Shown: piece by piece, positions 26,618 through 36,002 of the stretch
Layout of the letters: every line of letters begins with the position of its first letter
Numbering within the stretch: position 1 is the first letter of the stretch
Assembly (NCBI GenBank): GCA_025370075.1
Contig: CP073016.1
Location: 4,216,001-4,280,000, forward strand
From: Chryseotalea sp. WA131a
GTDB taxonomy: Bacteria > Bacteroidota > Bacteroidia > Cytophagales > Cyclobacteriaceae
Length of the DNA stretch: 64,000 bases
Direction of reading: 5' to 3'
The notes under the pieces: model-generated
What the model was told of the DNA's origin: nothing
The model's database searches: none
What the model saw: only the letters and a program-made list of their open reading frames with translations
Translations under genes and position numbers: made by a program

Positions 26618-27781
26618 CTAATAAGTCGGCATACTCGTATCAATCTCCTTCGCCCACGCTAAGATTCCACCTTTCAGGTTGTAGAGGTTGGTAAAACCAT
26701 GGTTGGTTTCTAGCCACTTCACCATGTTGCCACTGCGCGCTCCACTTCTGCAATGGATAATTACTTGTTTGTCTTTTGCGATTTTATCTACGTTGTGCGG
26801 AATCTCTCCTTGTGGAATCAATTCTCCACCAATTTCACATATATCAACTTCATGCGACTCACGCACATCAATGAGTTGAAAATTTGCGTTTGAATCTTTC
26901 AACGCTTTTAATTCTTGCACGGTTACTTCTTTCATAAAAGTTGATTTTTTGGGAGCGCTACAAAAGTCATCATAATCAATCAAACCCAAAATATTTTTCG
27001 ATTGATTTTTATTGGGTATTTGAATGATTTGCGTTTCCATGCTGGCGGCATCCAGTACCAATAATTTCCCCGAAAGGGCAGTACCAATGCCTGTGATTAC
27101 TTTAATGGCCTCATTGGCTTGAATGCTTCCAATGATTCCGGGCAGAACCCCCAAAACACCACCTTCTTCGCACGAGGGGACTGAATCGGGTAGGGGAGGC
27201 AGCGGATACAAATCACGGTAGGTCGCGCTTCCATTCAAATTGAAAACAGCCACCTGACCTTCATACCTAAAAATAGAGCCATACACCAACGGAATATGAA
27301 GCAATACCGAAGCGTCATTGAGTAAATAACGAGTTGGAAAATTATCCGTACAGTCCACAATGACATCAAATCCATTTAACAATGTCAACGCGTTTGATGA
27401 ATCGATTTTCGTTTGCTGAATGTTAAAGGTGACGTTTGGGTTAAGCCTTTTTAGTTTCGATGCCGCCACTTTCACTTTCGATTGGTTCAAATCATCAACA
27501 CCGTAAAGTATTTGCCGTTGCAGATTCGAGAGACTGACCACATCGTGGTCGATGATGGAAATCGTGCCGATACCCGCGGCCGTCAAGTATTGTAGCACGG
27601 GGCAACCCAGCCCACCTGCGCCCACTACTACCACTTTTGCACGCTTCAATTTCAACTGTTCAGCCTCCCCAAAATTGGGCAGCACGAAATGTCGACTATA
27701 ACGCTCACACTCTTCTTTTGAAAATTGATTTACTTCGTTCATCTTTGGTTGCACAAGATACGGGTTAAAATTTATTGCCAT
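26618..27781 (-). CDS. MoeB/ThiF-type adenylyltransferase with C-terminal rhodanese domain
   Basis: A 387-residue fusion (374 if the start is M14 at 27742, which fits the family better). The E1-like domain has G-A-G-G-L-G-C-P (ATP loop), the arginine finger in S-N-L-Q-R-Q, and T-D-N-F-P-T-R, with a catalytic cysteine in P-S-C-E-E-G. The zinc-binding CxxC pairs of E. coli MoeB were not found. The C-terminal rhodanese has the active cysteine C344 in H-C-R-S-G-A-R-S. The protein would adenylate and thiolate a ubiquitin-like carrier (MoaD or ThiS) for molybdopterin or thiamine synthesis, but no carrier gene is in the window. Confidence 0.88.
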   Translation of the reverse strand: MAINFNPYLVQPKMNEVNQFSKEECERYSRHFVLPNFGEAEQLKLKRAKVVVVGAGGLGCPVLQYLTAAGIGTISIIDHDVVSLSNLQRQILYGVDDLNQSKVKVAASKLKRLNPNVTFNIQQTKIDSSNALTLLNGFDVIVDCTDNFPTRYLLNDASVLLHIPLVYGSIFRYEGQVAVFNLNGSATYRDLYPLPPLPDSVPSCEEGGVLGVLPGIIGSIQANEAIKVITGIGTALSGKLLVLDAASMETQIIQIPNKNQSKNILGLIDYDDFCSAPKKSTFMKEVTVQELKALKDSNANFQLIDVRESHEVDICEIGGELIPQGEIPHNVDKIAKDKQVIIHCRSGARSGNMVKWLETNHGFTNLYNLKGGILAWAKEIDTSMPTY

Positions 27782-27856
27782 TAAGTCACAAAGGCGCGAA
27801 GTAAATTCTTTTGAGGCTTTGTGCCTTCATGGTTAATCTTACGAAACAAAAAAGTT

Positions 27857-28252
27857 ATGGAAAAACGAATCAATTACTCAACCGGTGCTAAGTGGGAGGA
27901 CATTGTCGGTTATTCACGTGCCGTACAAATTGGCAATCAATTGGAGGTTTCAGGCACGGTGGCTACCGATGACGCAGGAGCAGTTGTAGGCAAAGATGAT
28001 TTCTATGTTCAAACAAAATTCATCATCCAAAAAATTGAAAAGGTATTGAAGCGAGCTGGTTTCGAACTGAACGATGTCATTCGCACGCGCACATTTGTGA
28101 CCGATATTTCTCAATGGGAAGAAGTAGGCAAAGCCCATGGCGAATTCTTCAAAGACATCAAACCCGTTACCTCTATGATTGAAATTAAAGGGTTGATTGA
28201 TAGCGATTACTTGGTGGAGATTGAGGTGAGTGCGATGAAGATGAATTCTTAA
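27857..28252 (+). CDS. RidA family protein
   Basis: A 131-residue protein of the YjgF/YER057c/UK114 (Rid) family. The start chosen is ATG 27857 (M-E-K-R-I-N-Y-S-T-G-A-K-W-E); an in-frame start at 27821 would add 12 residues without family support. Landmarks are S-G-T-V-A, R-T-R-T-F-V-T-D-I (the arginine that binds the substrate carboxylate) and a C-terminal L-V-E-I-E-V-S-A. RidA itself hydrolyses reactive imines from PLP enzymes. This member falls in a Rid subgroup whose activity I cannot state. Confidence 0.87.
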   Translation: MEKRINYSTGAKWEDIVGYSRAVQIGNQLEVSGTVATDDAGAVVGKDDFYVQTKFIIQKIEKVLKRAGFELNDVIRTRTFVTDISQWEEVGKAHGEFFKDIKPVTSMIEIKGLIDSDYLVEIEVSAMKMNS

Positions 28253-28778
28253 TAGCTAATGATTTTGTGCCGATTCAATATAATACTGGGATAGCAGGTG
28301 CAGCTATTTTTTACAGCCTCTAACGACCTGCACTGGTCATTGGACGTGCTCTTCAACGAAGATACTCTACTAAGCAAATTCGGAAACTCGGCTATCAATT
28401 TCTCAATTGGCAAAAGATGGCCATAGTTTTTTTGGAGAAAGAGAAATCCACCAATGGCCAAACGATCAAAACGGTTGACCGCTGCACTAGATAATGGGTA
28501 CAGAAGTTTGGTGTCAAAACGTTAAAAGCGATTTTCAAACTCGTTTTATAGTCCCTAACCTTATCAAGTTGAACGACACCGCTAAGGCTCTCCACTAATG
28601 GGGTGATTTCTGTTTCTTTGGTTTAGATTGAGAGATACTGCCAAAGTAGATCTCTACCATCTTTGAAAGGCTAATATTGAATATAACTTCATCTGACAAA
28701 GTATTCTGTCAGGAATATACATATAATCGACTGATAATCAGTTACTAAATAAGAGTTGTATTTTTCTTTACAAACACT
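28253..28778. other. Gene-poor stretch upstream of tRNA-Trp, possible remnant
   Basis: The 526-base stretch holds only small minus-strand frames (70 aa ending at 28249 and 66 aa at 28395-28595) that overlap each other and match no family I know. Their mutual overlap and hydrophobic-basic text suggest a decayed coding region, possibly of a mobile element, but I could not assign it. No terminal inverted repeats were seen. Confidence 0.35.
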
Positions 28779-28809
28779 TTTGTTTTGTTTTAGCCTTCTT
28801 CTACCTTTG
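28779..28809 (+). promoter_or_regulatory. Promoter of the tRNA-Trp-secE-nusG-rpl-rpo operon
   Basis: TTTG (28779-28782) - 19 bases - TAccTTTG (28802-28809) matches the Bacteroidota sigma-70 consensus closely. It lies 64 bases before tRNA-Trp, so the tRNA and downstream protein genes probably share this start. Confidence 0.7.
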
Positions 28810-28873
28810 CAGTCCTTTTGAATTTAAGGCGGTGGAGTATTCAAAGGTTTGGAGCGTGTGGGGGAACTCAAAA

Positions 28874-28944
28874 ACGGGTGTAGTTCAAGGGTAGAATAGC
28901 GGTCTCCAAAACCGTTGATGGGAGTTCGAATCTCTCCACCCGTG
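28874..28944 (+). tRNA. trnW: tRNA-Trp (anticodon CCA)
   Basis: The 71-base sequence folds as a cloverleaf: acceptor ACGGGTG/CACCCGT, anticodon arm GCGGT-CTCCAAA-ACCGT with anticodon CCA, T arm around GTTCGAATC, discriminator G. The terminal CCA is not encoded. It precedes secE by 65 bases, the conserved order in Bacteroidota. Confidence 0.95.
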
Positions 28945-29009
28945 CAAGAAATGGAAGTGCGTTTGCCGAAGGGCAACAAAAAATAAAAAAGGGTCTAAAA
29001 CCCAACCAG

Positions 29010-29201
29010 ATGGAAAAACTGAAAGCATACATTCTCGAGTCAGTTGATGAAATCCGTAACAAGGTTTCATGGCCGAAATTCAGCGAGTTGCAAAGCAGCG
29101 CTATTTTGGTGTTGGTTGCTTCTTTCATTTTTGCTCTTGTAATAGGCTTTATTGACTTGGGCTTTAAAAATGCCTTGGCTTGGTTCTACAAAGAATTTTA
29201 A
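29010..29201 (+). CDS. secE: Preprotein translocase subunit SecE
   Basis: A 63-residue single-span membrane protein, the short form of SecE. The amphipathic N-terminus includes the family hallmark E-I-R-N-K-V-S-W-P (residues 14-22), and one membrane helix runs from about 29 to 50. SecE clamps the SecY channel in the inner membrane. The stop is one base from the nusG start, and tRNA-Trp lies just upstream. Confidence 0.95.
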   Translation: MEKLKAYILESVDEIRNKVSWPKFSELQSSAILVLVASFIFALVIGFIDLGFKNALAWFYKEF

Positions 29202-29202
29202 C

Positions 29203-29775
29203 ATGGCAGCAGTTGTAGGTGAATTAAAATGGTATGTGCTGAGGGTTATCAGCGGTCAGGAAAAGAAAATAAAATCTTACCTGGAAACTGAAATCGAGCG
29301 ATCGAAGCTAACGGGCTTCATTCCGCAAGTACTTATACCATCCGAGAAGGTGTATGAAATGCGCAATGGCAAGAAGAGAGTAAGAGAGAGAAACTTCTTC
29401 CCGGGCTATGTGCTGGTTTCAGCCGATTTATCTAACGGTGAGGCATACCACACGGTGAATAATATTCCGGGTGTAATTGGGTTTTTAGGTGCTAATGGTT
29501 CCAATGCTACTAATAAAGAACCGGTAGCCTTGCGCCAATCAGAGGTAAACCGAATCTTAGGTAAGGTAGACGAGATTGACCAGTTTGAAGTGAAGTTAGA
29601 GACACCATTTATAAAAGGTGAATCAGTGAAAGTGATGGATGGTCCTTTCAGCGGATTTACCGGAACGGTGGAAGAAATATTTGAAGACAAGAAGAAATTG
29701 AATGTGATGGTGAAAATTTTCGGGCGCAACACGCCTGTAGAATTGAACTACATGCAAGTTGAAAAAACAGAGTAA
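29203..29775 (+). CDS. nusG: Transcription antitermination factor NusG
   Basis: A 190-residue protein starting M-A-A-V-V-G-E-L-K-W-Y-V-L-R (29203); a longer frame from 29152 would overlap secE. The NGN domain (W-Y-V-L-R-V-I-S-G-Q-E-K-K, then F-F-P-G-Y-V-L-V) is followed by a KOW domain (G-E-S-V-K-V-M-D-G-P-F-S-G-F-T-G-T-V). NusG binds RNA polymerase and couples it to the ribosome, S10 or Rho. It is second of the secE-nusG pair and precedes rplK by 23 bases. Confidence 0.96.
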   Translation: MAAVVGELKWYVLRVISGQEKKIKSYLETEIERSKLTGFIPQVLIPSEKVYEMRNGKKRVRERNFFPGYVLVSADLSNGEAYHTVNNIPGVIGFLGANGSNATNKEPVALRQSEVNRILGKVDEIDQFEVKLETPFIKGESVKVMDGPFSGFTGTVEEIFEDKKKLNVMVKIFGRNTPVELNYMQVEKTE

Positions 29776-29798
29776 TACGAAATCAAGATAATCGCAGT

Positions 29799-30242
29799 AT
29801 GGCAAAGGAAGTAATTGGTTATTTAAAATTGCAGGTTAAAGGTGGCGCAGCAAATCCTGCTCCTCCTATCGGTCCTGCCTTAGGTTCAAAAGGCTTGAAC
29901 ATCATGGACTTTTGCAAGCAGTTCAACGCGCGCTCGCAAGACAAACCTGGTCAAGTGCTTCCCGTGCTGATCACGATTTATAATGACAAATCATTTGACT
30001 TTGTTATTAAAACCCCACCAGCGGCCGTTTTGATTATGGAGGCCATCAAATTACAAAAAGGATCTAAAGAGCCTAACCGTGCAAAAGTGGGTTCTATCTC
30101 TTGGGATCAAGTGAAAAAAATTGCTGAACTAAAAATGCCCGACCTGAACGCATTTAAAGTTGACTCCGCTATGAAAATGATTGCGGGAACAGCTCGCAGC
30201 ATGGGAGTAACAGTAAGCGGAACAGCTCCTTGGGATAAATAA
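29799..30242 (+). CDS. rplK: 50S ribosomal protein L11
   Basis: A 147-residue ribosomal protein of the GTPase-associated centre. It carries the signature P-A-P-P-I-G-P-A-L-G and K-G-L-N-I-M-D-F-C-K near the N-terminus, then the rRNA-binding C-terminal domain ending A-R-S-M-G-V-T-V. Length is normal (140-147). It is followed by rplA after 20 bases. Confidence 0.97.
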   Translation: MAKEVIGYLKLQVKGGAANPAPPIGPALGSKGLNIMDFCKQFNARSQDKPGQVLPVLITIYNDKSFDFVIKTPPAAVLIMEAIKLQKGSKEPNRAKVGSISWDQVKKIAELKMPDLNAFKVDSAMKMIAGTARSMGVTVSGTAPWDK

Positions 30243-30262
30243 TCTGATAAAGAAATAAAGCA

Positions 30263-30952
30263 ATGGCAAGGGAACCAAAAAATAGAAAAGCAGTAGCTGC
30301 TAAGTATAATGCAGATAAGGTTTACACGTTAGAAGAAGCTTCTAAAGTGGTAAAGGAAATTACCTTCACAAAGTTTGATGCTTCAGTGGATTTAGATATT
30401 CGGTTGGGCATCGATCCTAAAAAATCTGACCAAATGGTGCGTGGAGTAGTTTCATTGCCGCATGGTCTTGGAAAAGTAGTTCGTGTATTGGTGCTATGCT
30501 CGCCTGACAAGGCTCAAGAAGCAAAAGATGCCGGTGCCGAGCACGTAGGGTTAGATGATTATATCCAAAAGATTGAGGCCGGTTGGACCGATATCGATGT
30601 GATTATCACCATGCCAACGGTAATGGCAAAAGTAGGTAGGTTAGGTAAAGTATTGGGCCCACGAGGTTTAATGCCCAACCCCAAGTCGGGTACCGTAACC
30701 CTTGAAGTAGGAAAAGCAGTAAAGGATGTGAAGGCGGGTAAAGTTGACTTCAAGATTGACAAACAAGGAATCATTCATGCTAGTATAGGTAAGGCTTCCT
30801 TCAGCGCAGATAAAATCAAAGACAATGCTGCTGAACTTATCAATGCGGTAGTTAAGTTGAAACCCTCCTCTTCAAAAGGAACTTACCTTAGAAGTATTTC
30901 TCTATCTTCTACGATGAGCCCGGGTATCAAAGTTGATTCAAACTCAATTTAA
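30263..30952 (+). CDS. rplA: 50S ribosomal protein L1
   Basis: A 229-residue L1-stalk protein. The signature K-V-G-R-L-G-K-V-L-G-P-R-G-L-M-P-N-P-K is present mid-protein. In many bacteria L1 represses its own operon by binding the rplKA leader mRNA; I could not confirm such a site here. The next gene, rplJ, starts 25 bases after the stop. Confidence 0.97.
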   Translation: MAREPKNRKAVAAKYNADKVYTLEEASKVVKEITFTKFDASVDLDIRLGIDPKKSDQMVRGVVSLPHGLGKVVRVLVLCSPDKAQEAKDAGAEHVGLDDYIQKIEAGWTDIDVIITMPTVMAKVGRLGKVLGPRGLMPNPKSGTVTLEVGKAVKDVKAGKVDFKIDKQGIIHASIGKASFSADKIKDNAAELINAVVKLKPSSSKGTYLRSISLSSTMSPGIKVDSNSI

Positions 30953-30977
30953 AAAGGTCTATTTAATTTTAAAGACA

Positions 30978-31505
30978 ATGACCAAAGAAGAAAAGGGACT
31001 CGTTATCGAAGAGTTGGCAGAGAAGTTTTCTCAGCACAACCACTTCTATATTACAGATGCCTCTGGCCTTACAGTGGCGCAGATCAATGCCTTCCGTAGG
31101 TTGTGTTTCAATGCAGGCGTAGAATATCGCGTCTATAAAAACACACTTATCCGCAAAGCACTTGAAAAGCAAAAAGGCAATTACGAAGAACTCTACAAAG
31201 TTCTTCACGGATTTTCAGGTGTAATTTTCTCAAAAGAGTCGGGCAATGCTCCTGCACGCGTAATTAAGGAGTATCGCAAAAAGATGGAAGGCCGCCCCGC
31301 ACTAAAGGGTGCTTCTATTGAAGCGACTGTTTTTGTAGGCGATGAACACTTGGATACATTGGTTGAGTTGAAGTCTAAAAACGAACTCATCGGTGAAGTT
31401 ATTTCATTGCTGCAATCTCCTGCCAAGAATGTTTTGTCTGCTCTTTTGAGCGGCAAACAAACCGTAGCAGGCTTGGTGAAAGCATTGGAGGAAAGAAAAA
31501 AATAA
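30978..31505 (+). CDS. rplJ: 50S ribosomal protein L10
   Basis: A 175-residue protein that anchors the L7/L12 stalk. I chose ATG 30978 (M-T-K-E-E-K-G-L-V-I-E-E-L-A-E-K-F), since the longer frame from 30933 overlaps rplA and adds unsupported residues. The N-terminal globular part includes Y-I-T-D-A-S-G-L-T, and the helical C-terminus binds L12 dimers. rplL follows after 31 bases. Confidence 0.95.
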   Translation: MTKEEKGLVIEELAEKFSQHNHFYITDASGLTVAQINAFRRLCFNAGVEYRVYKNTLIRKALEKQKGNYEELYKVLHGFSGVIFSKESGNAPARVIKEYRKKMEGRPALKGASIEATVFVGDEHLDTLVELKSKNELIGEVISLLQSPAKNVLSALLSGKQTVAGLVKALEERKK

Positions 31506-31536
31506 AAGAATTTAAAATTTTAAACACTTATCAATC

Positions 31537-31914
31537 ATGGCAGACGTAAAATCACTTGGCGATCAACTAGTAGAGCTTAGCGTTAAAGAAGTAAACGAAT
31601 TAGCTTCTTATTTGAAAGAAACTTATGGCATCGAACCTGCAGCTGCGGCTGTGGCAGTTGCTGCTGGCCCTGCGGCTGGTGGTGGAGCTGCTGCTGCTGA
31701 AAAGACCAACTTCGATGTGGTATTAAAGGCAGCCGGTGCCAATAAACTTCAAATTGTGAAATTGGTGAAAGAATTGACTGGTCTTGGCTTGAAAGAAGCA
31801 AAAGACATGGTTGATGGCGCCCCTAAGACAATCAAAGAAGGCTTACCAAAAGACGAAGCAGAAAACTTGAAGAAGCAACTTACTGAAGCAGGCGCTGAAG
31901 TAGAGTTGAAATAA
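31537..31914 (+). CDS. rplL: 50S ribosomal protein L7/L12
   Basis: A 125-residue acidic stalk protein. It has an N-terminal dimerisation domain, an Ala/Gly hinge (residues 37-54, encoded by GCT-rich repeats) and the C-terminal factor-binding domain with K-L-Q-I-V-K-L-V-K-E-L-T-G-L-G-L-K-E-A-K. It usually exists in multiple copies per ribosome, so higher expression than rpoB is expected; the hairpin at 31955-31983 may contribute. Confidence 0.97.
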   Translation: MADVKSLGDQLVELSVKEVNELASYLKETYGIEPAAAAVAVAAGPAAGGGAAAAEKTNFDVVLKAAGANKLQIVKLVKELTGLGLKEAKDMVDGAPKTIKEGLPKDEAENLKKQLTEAGAEVELK

Positions 31915-31954
31915 TTCTTGAAGGCGAAACATATCGTCTGAAAGGCATTTCAGG

Positions 31955-31983
31955 CCCCATTCCTATCAAAAATAGGATTGGGG
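31955..31983 (+). terminator. Hairpin between rplL and rpoB (partial terminator / attenuator candidate)
   Basis: CCCCATTCCTAT and ATAGGATTGGGG pair over 12 positions with one mismatch around a 5-base loop. The sequence after it (TTTGCC) is only weakly T-rich, so it would be a leaky terminator. Position after rplL fits the known attenuation between ribosomal and polymerase genes in other bacteria. Confidence 0.5.
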
Positions 31984-32057
31984 TTTGCCTATTTATACTT
32001 ACACCCCATCCTAGCGATGGGCAGTCTTAACCGGGAAAATTTTAAACCGTACGCACC

Positions 32058-35000
32058 TTGGCAAAGAAGACATCAAATAACCGAATTGATTTTTCATCAA
32101 TCGACAAAGTATTGGAGTATCCTGATTTTTTGGATATCCAACTTCAATCGTTCAAAGACTTTTTGCAGATCGAAACACCTGCTGAGAAGCGCCAAAATGA
32201 AGGGCTCTTCAAAGTTTTTGCTGAAAACTTCCCCATTTCAGACTCGCGCGAAAATTTTGTGCTGGAGTTTGTGGATTATACCATTGACCCACCTAAGTAT
32301 AGCGTGGACGAGTGTATCGACCGTGGATTAACGTTTTCAGTTCCTTTGAAAGCGAAACTTCGCTTGACTTGTAATGATGAAGACAACGAAGATTTCGAAA
32401 CAATTGAACAGGAGGTTTTCCTAGGGAACATTCCGTACATGACCGAGAAAGGCTCTTTCGTGATCAACGGAGCGGAGCGTGTAATCGTGTCGCAGTTGCA
32501 CCGTTCCCCAGGCGTGTTTTTCGCCATGAGTAAACACACCAACGGAACGAAGCTGTACTCGGCCCGTATCATTCCTTTCAAAGGTTCGTGGATTGAATTT
32601 GCTACAGACGTAAACGCGGTGATGTATGCTTACATCGACCGTAAGAAAAAATTTCCAGTAACCACCCTGCTCCGGGCCATCGGTTACGGAACAGATAAAG
32701 ATATCTTGGATTTGTTTGGCTTGAGCGAAGAAGTAGAAGCCAACAAAAACAACTTGAAGAAGATAGTAGACCGCAAATTGGCGGCACGTGTGTTAAAAAC
32801 ATGGACCGAAGACTTTGTGGATGAAGATACTGGTGAGGTGGTTTCCATCGACCGTAACGAAGTGTTGTTGGAGCGCGACCATGTAATCACAGCAGAAGAT
32901 GTAGATGTAATCCTCGATTCAGGGGTGAAGTCAATCATTCTGCACAGAGTAGATGTGAACGTGGCCGATTACTACATCATCTTCAACACCTTGGCGAAGG
33001 ACAACTCGAACTCTGAAAAAGAGGCGGTTGAACAAATCTATCGTCAATTAAGAAATACAGAAGCACCTGACGAACAAACCGCTCGCGATATTATCCAGAG
33101 TTTGTTCTTCAGCGAAAAGCGTTATGACTTAGGTGAAGTTGGCCGTTACCGGATCAACAAAAAATTGGGTCTTGACCTTAGCTTCGATCAGCGCGTATTG
33201 ACTACTGAGGACATTATCCTAATTGTAAAATATTTGATCGGTTTGATCAACTCGAAAGCCGTAGTGGATGATATTGACCATTTGAGCAATAGACGTGTAA
33301 GAACGGTAGGTGAGCAATTGTATTCTCAATTTGGTGTGGGCTTGGCGCGTATGGCCAGAACTATCAAAGAAAGAATGAACGTACGCGATAACGAAGATTT
33401 CAAGCCGGTTGACTTGATCAATGCGCGCACATTGTCTTCCGTAATCAACTCGTTCTTTGGAACGAACCAGCTATCTCAGTTCATGGATCAAACCAATCCA
33501 CTGGCAGAGATTACTCACAAACGTAGAATGTCGGCACTCGGGCCAGGTGGTCTTTCCAGAGAGCGCGCAGGTTTTGAGGTGCGAGATGTTCACTATACAC
33601 ACTACGGCCGTTTGTGTACCATTGAAACACCGGAAGGACCAAACATCGGTTTGATTTCTTCACTCTGCGTTCACGCAAAAGTGAATAAGATGGGCTTTAT
33701 CGAAACTCCTTACCGCAAGGTAGAGAATGGTAGAGTGAAAGGAAAGGATGTAATTTTCTTAACTGCCGAAGAAGAAGATACGCACAACATCGCTCAGGCA
33801 AATGTAAAAATCAAAGCGGGTGGCGAGTTAGAAAATGAAAAAGTAAAAGCACGTTTTGAAGGTGACTTCCCAGTAGTGGAGCCGAAAGATATTCGCTACA
33901 TGGATATTGCCCCCAATCAAATCGTATCGATTGCCGCGTCTATGATTCCATTCTTGGAACATGATGATGCCAACCGTGCCTTGATGGGATCAAACATGCA
34001 ACGCCAAGCAGTGCCATTGATGCGCCCCGAAGCGCCTATTGTAGGTACTGGTTTGGAAGGAAGAATTGCGTTGGATTCAAGAGCGTTGATACTAGCAGAA
34101 GCAAATGGTGTAGTGGATTATGTGGATGCGAAGAAGATCGTGATTAAATACGATGTATCAGAGGAACAGCAAATGATTCGCTTCGATGATGAGTACAAAT
34201 CGTACAGCCTCATCAAGTTTCGCAGAACCAATCAAGATACCTGTATCAACTTGACACCATTGGTGAGAAAAGGCGAGAAAGTGTTGAAGGGTCAGCCGCT
34301 TTGCCAAGGATATGGAACAGCGAATGGAGAATTGGCCTTGGGAAGAAACTTGTTGGTGGCCTACATGCCATGGCAAGGTTACAACTTCGAAGATGCGATT
34401 GTAATTTCTGAGCGCGTGGTACGTGACGACATTTATACTTCTATTCACATCGAAGAATTTGAATTGGAAGTGCGCGACACCAAACGAGGCGAAGAAGAAT
34501 TGACTTCTGAAATCCCAAACGTAAGCGAAGAAGCCATTAAGCACTTAGATGAAAATGGAATCATTCGCGTGGGCGCGGAAGTGAAAGAAGGGGATATCTT
34601 GATTGGTAAAATCACTCCGAAAGGAGAGACAGATCCTACACCAGAAGAGAAATTGTTGAGAGCCATCTTTGGTGACAAAGCCGGAGATGTGAAAGATGCT
34701 TCGATGAAAGCACCTCCATCCTTGAAAGGTGTGGTCATTGATACCAAGTTGTTCTCTCGTCCGAAGAAGGACAAAGATTTGCGTACCAAGTCGAAGAAAG
34801 AATTGGATGCATTGAAGAACCGTTACAGCAAGCAATTGTCTGATCTTAAAAATGACATGATCAAGAAATTGACATCGTTATTGACAGGTATGACAAGCCA
34901 AGGGGTGAAGCACAAGTTTGGCGATGAGTTGATCAGCAAAGGCGTGAAGTTCACCAGCAAAGTGATTGAAAGTAATTTGTTCCCTGATAAGAACATTTAT

Positions 35001-35927
35001 CGCGATGAAAGCAATTACAGCGTGCCTGAAGAGGTAAACTTGATTGTGGATGTGAGCTTAGATGGTTGGACGACCGATGATGCAACCAACGAGTCGGTTT
35101 CAGAATTGGTAAAGAACTACCTGAACAAACGCAACGTAATTTCAGGTGCTTTTAAACGCGAGCGCTTTACGTTAGAAGTGGGTGACGAATTGCCAACGGG
35201 CATTGTGCAATTGGCGAAAGTATACGTTGCCAAGAAACGCAAGCTGAAAGTAGGGGACAAGATGGCCGGTCGCCACGGTAATAAAGGTGTGGTGGCGCGT
35301 ATCGTTCGCGAGGAAGATATGCCATTCTTGGAAGACGGAACACCGGTAGATATTTGTTTGAACCCGTTGGGCGTACCATCGCGTATGAACTTGGGTCAGA
35401 TTTATGAAACCGTGTTGGCATGGGCTGGTAAGAAATTGAACCGCAAGTATGCCACTCCAATTTTTGATGGAGCTTCTTTAACACAGGTATCAGCAGAATT
35501 AACGGAAGCTGGTTTGCCAGAATTTGGTAGAACATACTTGTATGATGGTTTGACAGGACACAAGTTTGATCAGCCGGTAACAGTAGGTATGGCGTATATG
35601 CTCAAACTCGGCCACTTGGTGGATGATAAGATGCACGCACGCTCTATTGGACCTTACTCATTGATAACGCAGCAACCATTGGGTGGTAAAGCTCAGTTTG
35701 GTGGTCAGCGCTTCGGTGAGATGGAGGTGTGGGCAATTGAAGCATTCGGTGCATCCCATATCTTACAAGAAATCTTAACAATCAAATCGGATGATGTGAT
35801 TGGCCGTGCCAAAGCGTACGAAGCGATTGTGAAAGGTGAGAATATGCGCAAGCCGAATATACCGGAATCGTTTAATGTGTTAGTGCATGAATTGCGTGGT
35901 CTCGCATTAGAGATTACGATGGATTAG
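32058..35927 (+). CDS. rpoB: DNA-directed RNA polymerase subunit beta
   Basis: A 1289-residue polymerase subunit, normal for Bacteroidota (about 1270-1290). The start is a TTG at 32058 (M-A-K-K-T-S-N-N-R-I), followed by the typical F-S-S-I-D-K-V-L-E-Y-P-D-F-L-D. The rifampicin-region block F-F-G-T-N-Q-L-S-Q-F-M-D-Q-T-N-P-L-A-E is intact and wild-type in appearance, and the C-terminal K-V-G-D-K-M-A-G-R-H-G-N-K-G motif that contacts the nascent RNA is present. Together with rpoC it forms the active centre of RNA polymerase. Confidence 0.97.
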   Translation: MAKKTSNNRIDFSSIDKVLEYPDFLDIQLQSFKDFLQIETPAEKRQNEGLFKVFAENFPISDSRENFVLEFVDYTIDPPKYSVDECIDRGLTFSVPLKAKLRLTCNDEDNEDFETIEQEVFLGNIPYMTEKGSFVINGAERVIVSQLHRSPGVFFAMSKHTNGTKLYSARIIPFKGSWIEFATDVNAVMYAYIDRKKKFPVTTLLRAIGYGTDKDILDLFGLSEEVEANKNNLKKIVDRKLAARVLKTWTEDFVDEDTGEVVSIDRNEVLLERDHVITAEDVDVILDSGVKSIILHRVDVNVADYYIIFNTLAKDNSNSEKEAVEQIYRQLRNTEAPDEQTARDIIQSLFFSEKRYDLGEVGRYRINKKLGLDLSFDQRVLTTEDIILIVKYLIGLINSKAVVDDIDHLSNRRVRTVGEQLYSQFGVGLARMARTIKERMNVRDNEDFKPVDLINARTLSSVINSFFGTNQLSQFMDQTNPLAEITHKRRMSALGPGGLSRERAGFEVRDVHYTHYGRLCTIETPEGPNIGLISSLCVHAKVNKMGFIETPYRKVENGRVKGKDVIFLTAEEEDTHNIAQANVKIKAGGELENEKVKARFEGDFPVVEPKDIRYMDIAPNQIVSIAASMIPFLEHDDANRALMGSNMQRQAVPLMRPEAPIVGTGLEGRIALDSRALILAEANGVVDYVDAKKIVIKYDVSEEQQMIRFDDEYKSYSLIKFRRTNQDTCINLTPLVRKGEKVLKGQPLCQGYGTANGELALGRNLLVAYMPWQGYNFEDAIVISERVVRDDIYTSIHIEEFELEVRDTKRGEEELTSEIPNVSEEAIKHLDENGIIRVGAEVKEGDILIGKITPKGETDPTPEEKLLRAIFGDKAGDVKDASMKAPPSLKGVVIDTKLFSRPKKDKDLRTKSKKELDALKNRYSKQLSDLKNDMIKKLTSLLTGMTSQGVKHKFGDELISKGVKFTSKVIESNLFPDKNIYRDESNYSVPEEVNLIVDVSLDGWTTDDATNESVSELVKNYLNKRNVISGAFKRERFTLEVGDELPTGIVQLAKVYVAKKRKLKVGDKMAGRHGNKGVVARIVREEDMPFLEDGTPVDICLNPLGVPSRMNLGQIYETVLAWAGKKLNRKYATPIFDGASLTQVSAELTEAGLPEFGRTYLYDGLTGHKFDQPVTVGMAYMLKLGHLVDDKMHARSIGPYSLITQQPLGGKAQFGGQRFGEMEVWAIEAFGASHILQEILTIKSDDVIGRAKAYEAIVKGENMRKPNIPESFNVLVHELRGLALEITMD

Positions 35928-35930
35928 GGA

Positions 35931-36002
35931 AGTCAGAAAGACCAAAAGTCTGTAAAGTCAGAAAGACTAACAGATTTTTGGTCTAGCCGACTTTCAGACT
36001 TT
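35931..36002 (+). other. Inverted repeats in the rpoB-rpoC spacer
   Basis: Two nested inverted repeats occur: GACCAAAA (35940-35947) with TTTTGGTC (35976-35983), and AAAGTCTG (35945-35952) with CAGACTTT (35995-36002). AGTCAGAAAGAC is also directly repeated. They can form alternative mRNA hairpins, probably affecting processing or stability rather than termination, as rpoC must be read through. Confidence 0.45.

Noticed and set aside
29152..29202. Upstream start of nusG
   Set aside because: It overlaps secE; ATG 29203 gives the normal NusG N-terminus.
31978..32331. 117-aa frame overlapping the rpoB start
   Set aside because: It overlaps a certain rpoB coding sequence in another frame and has no family match.
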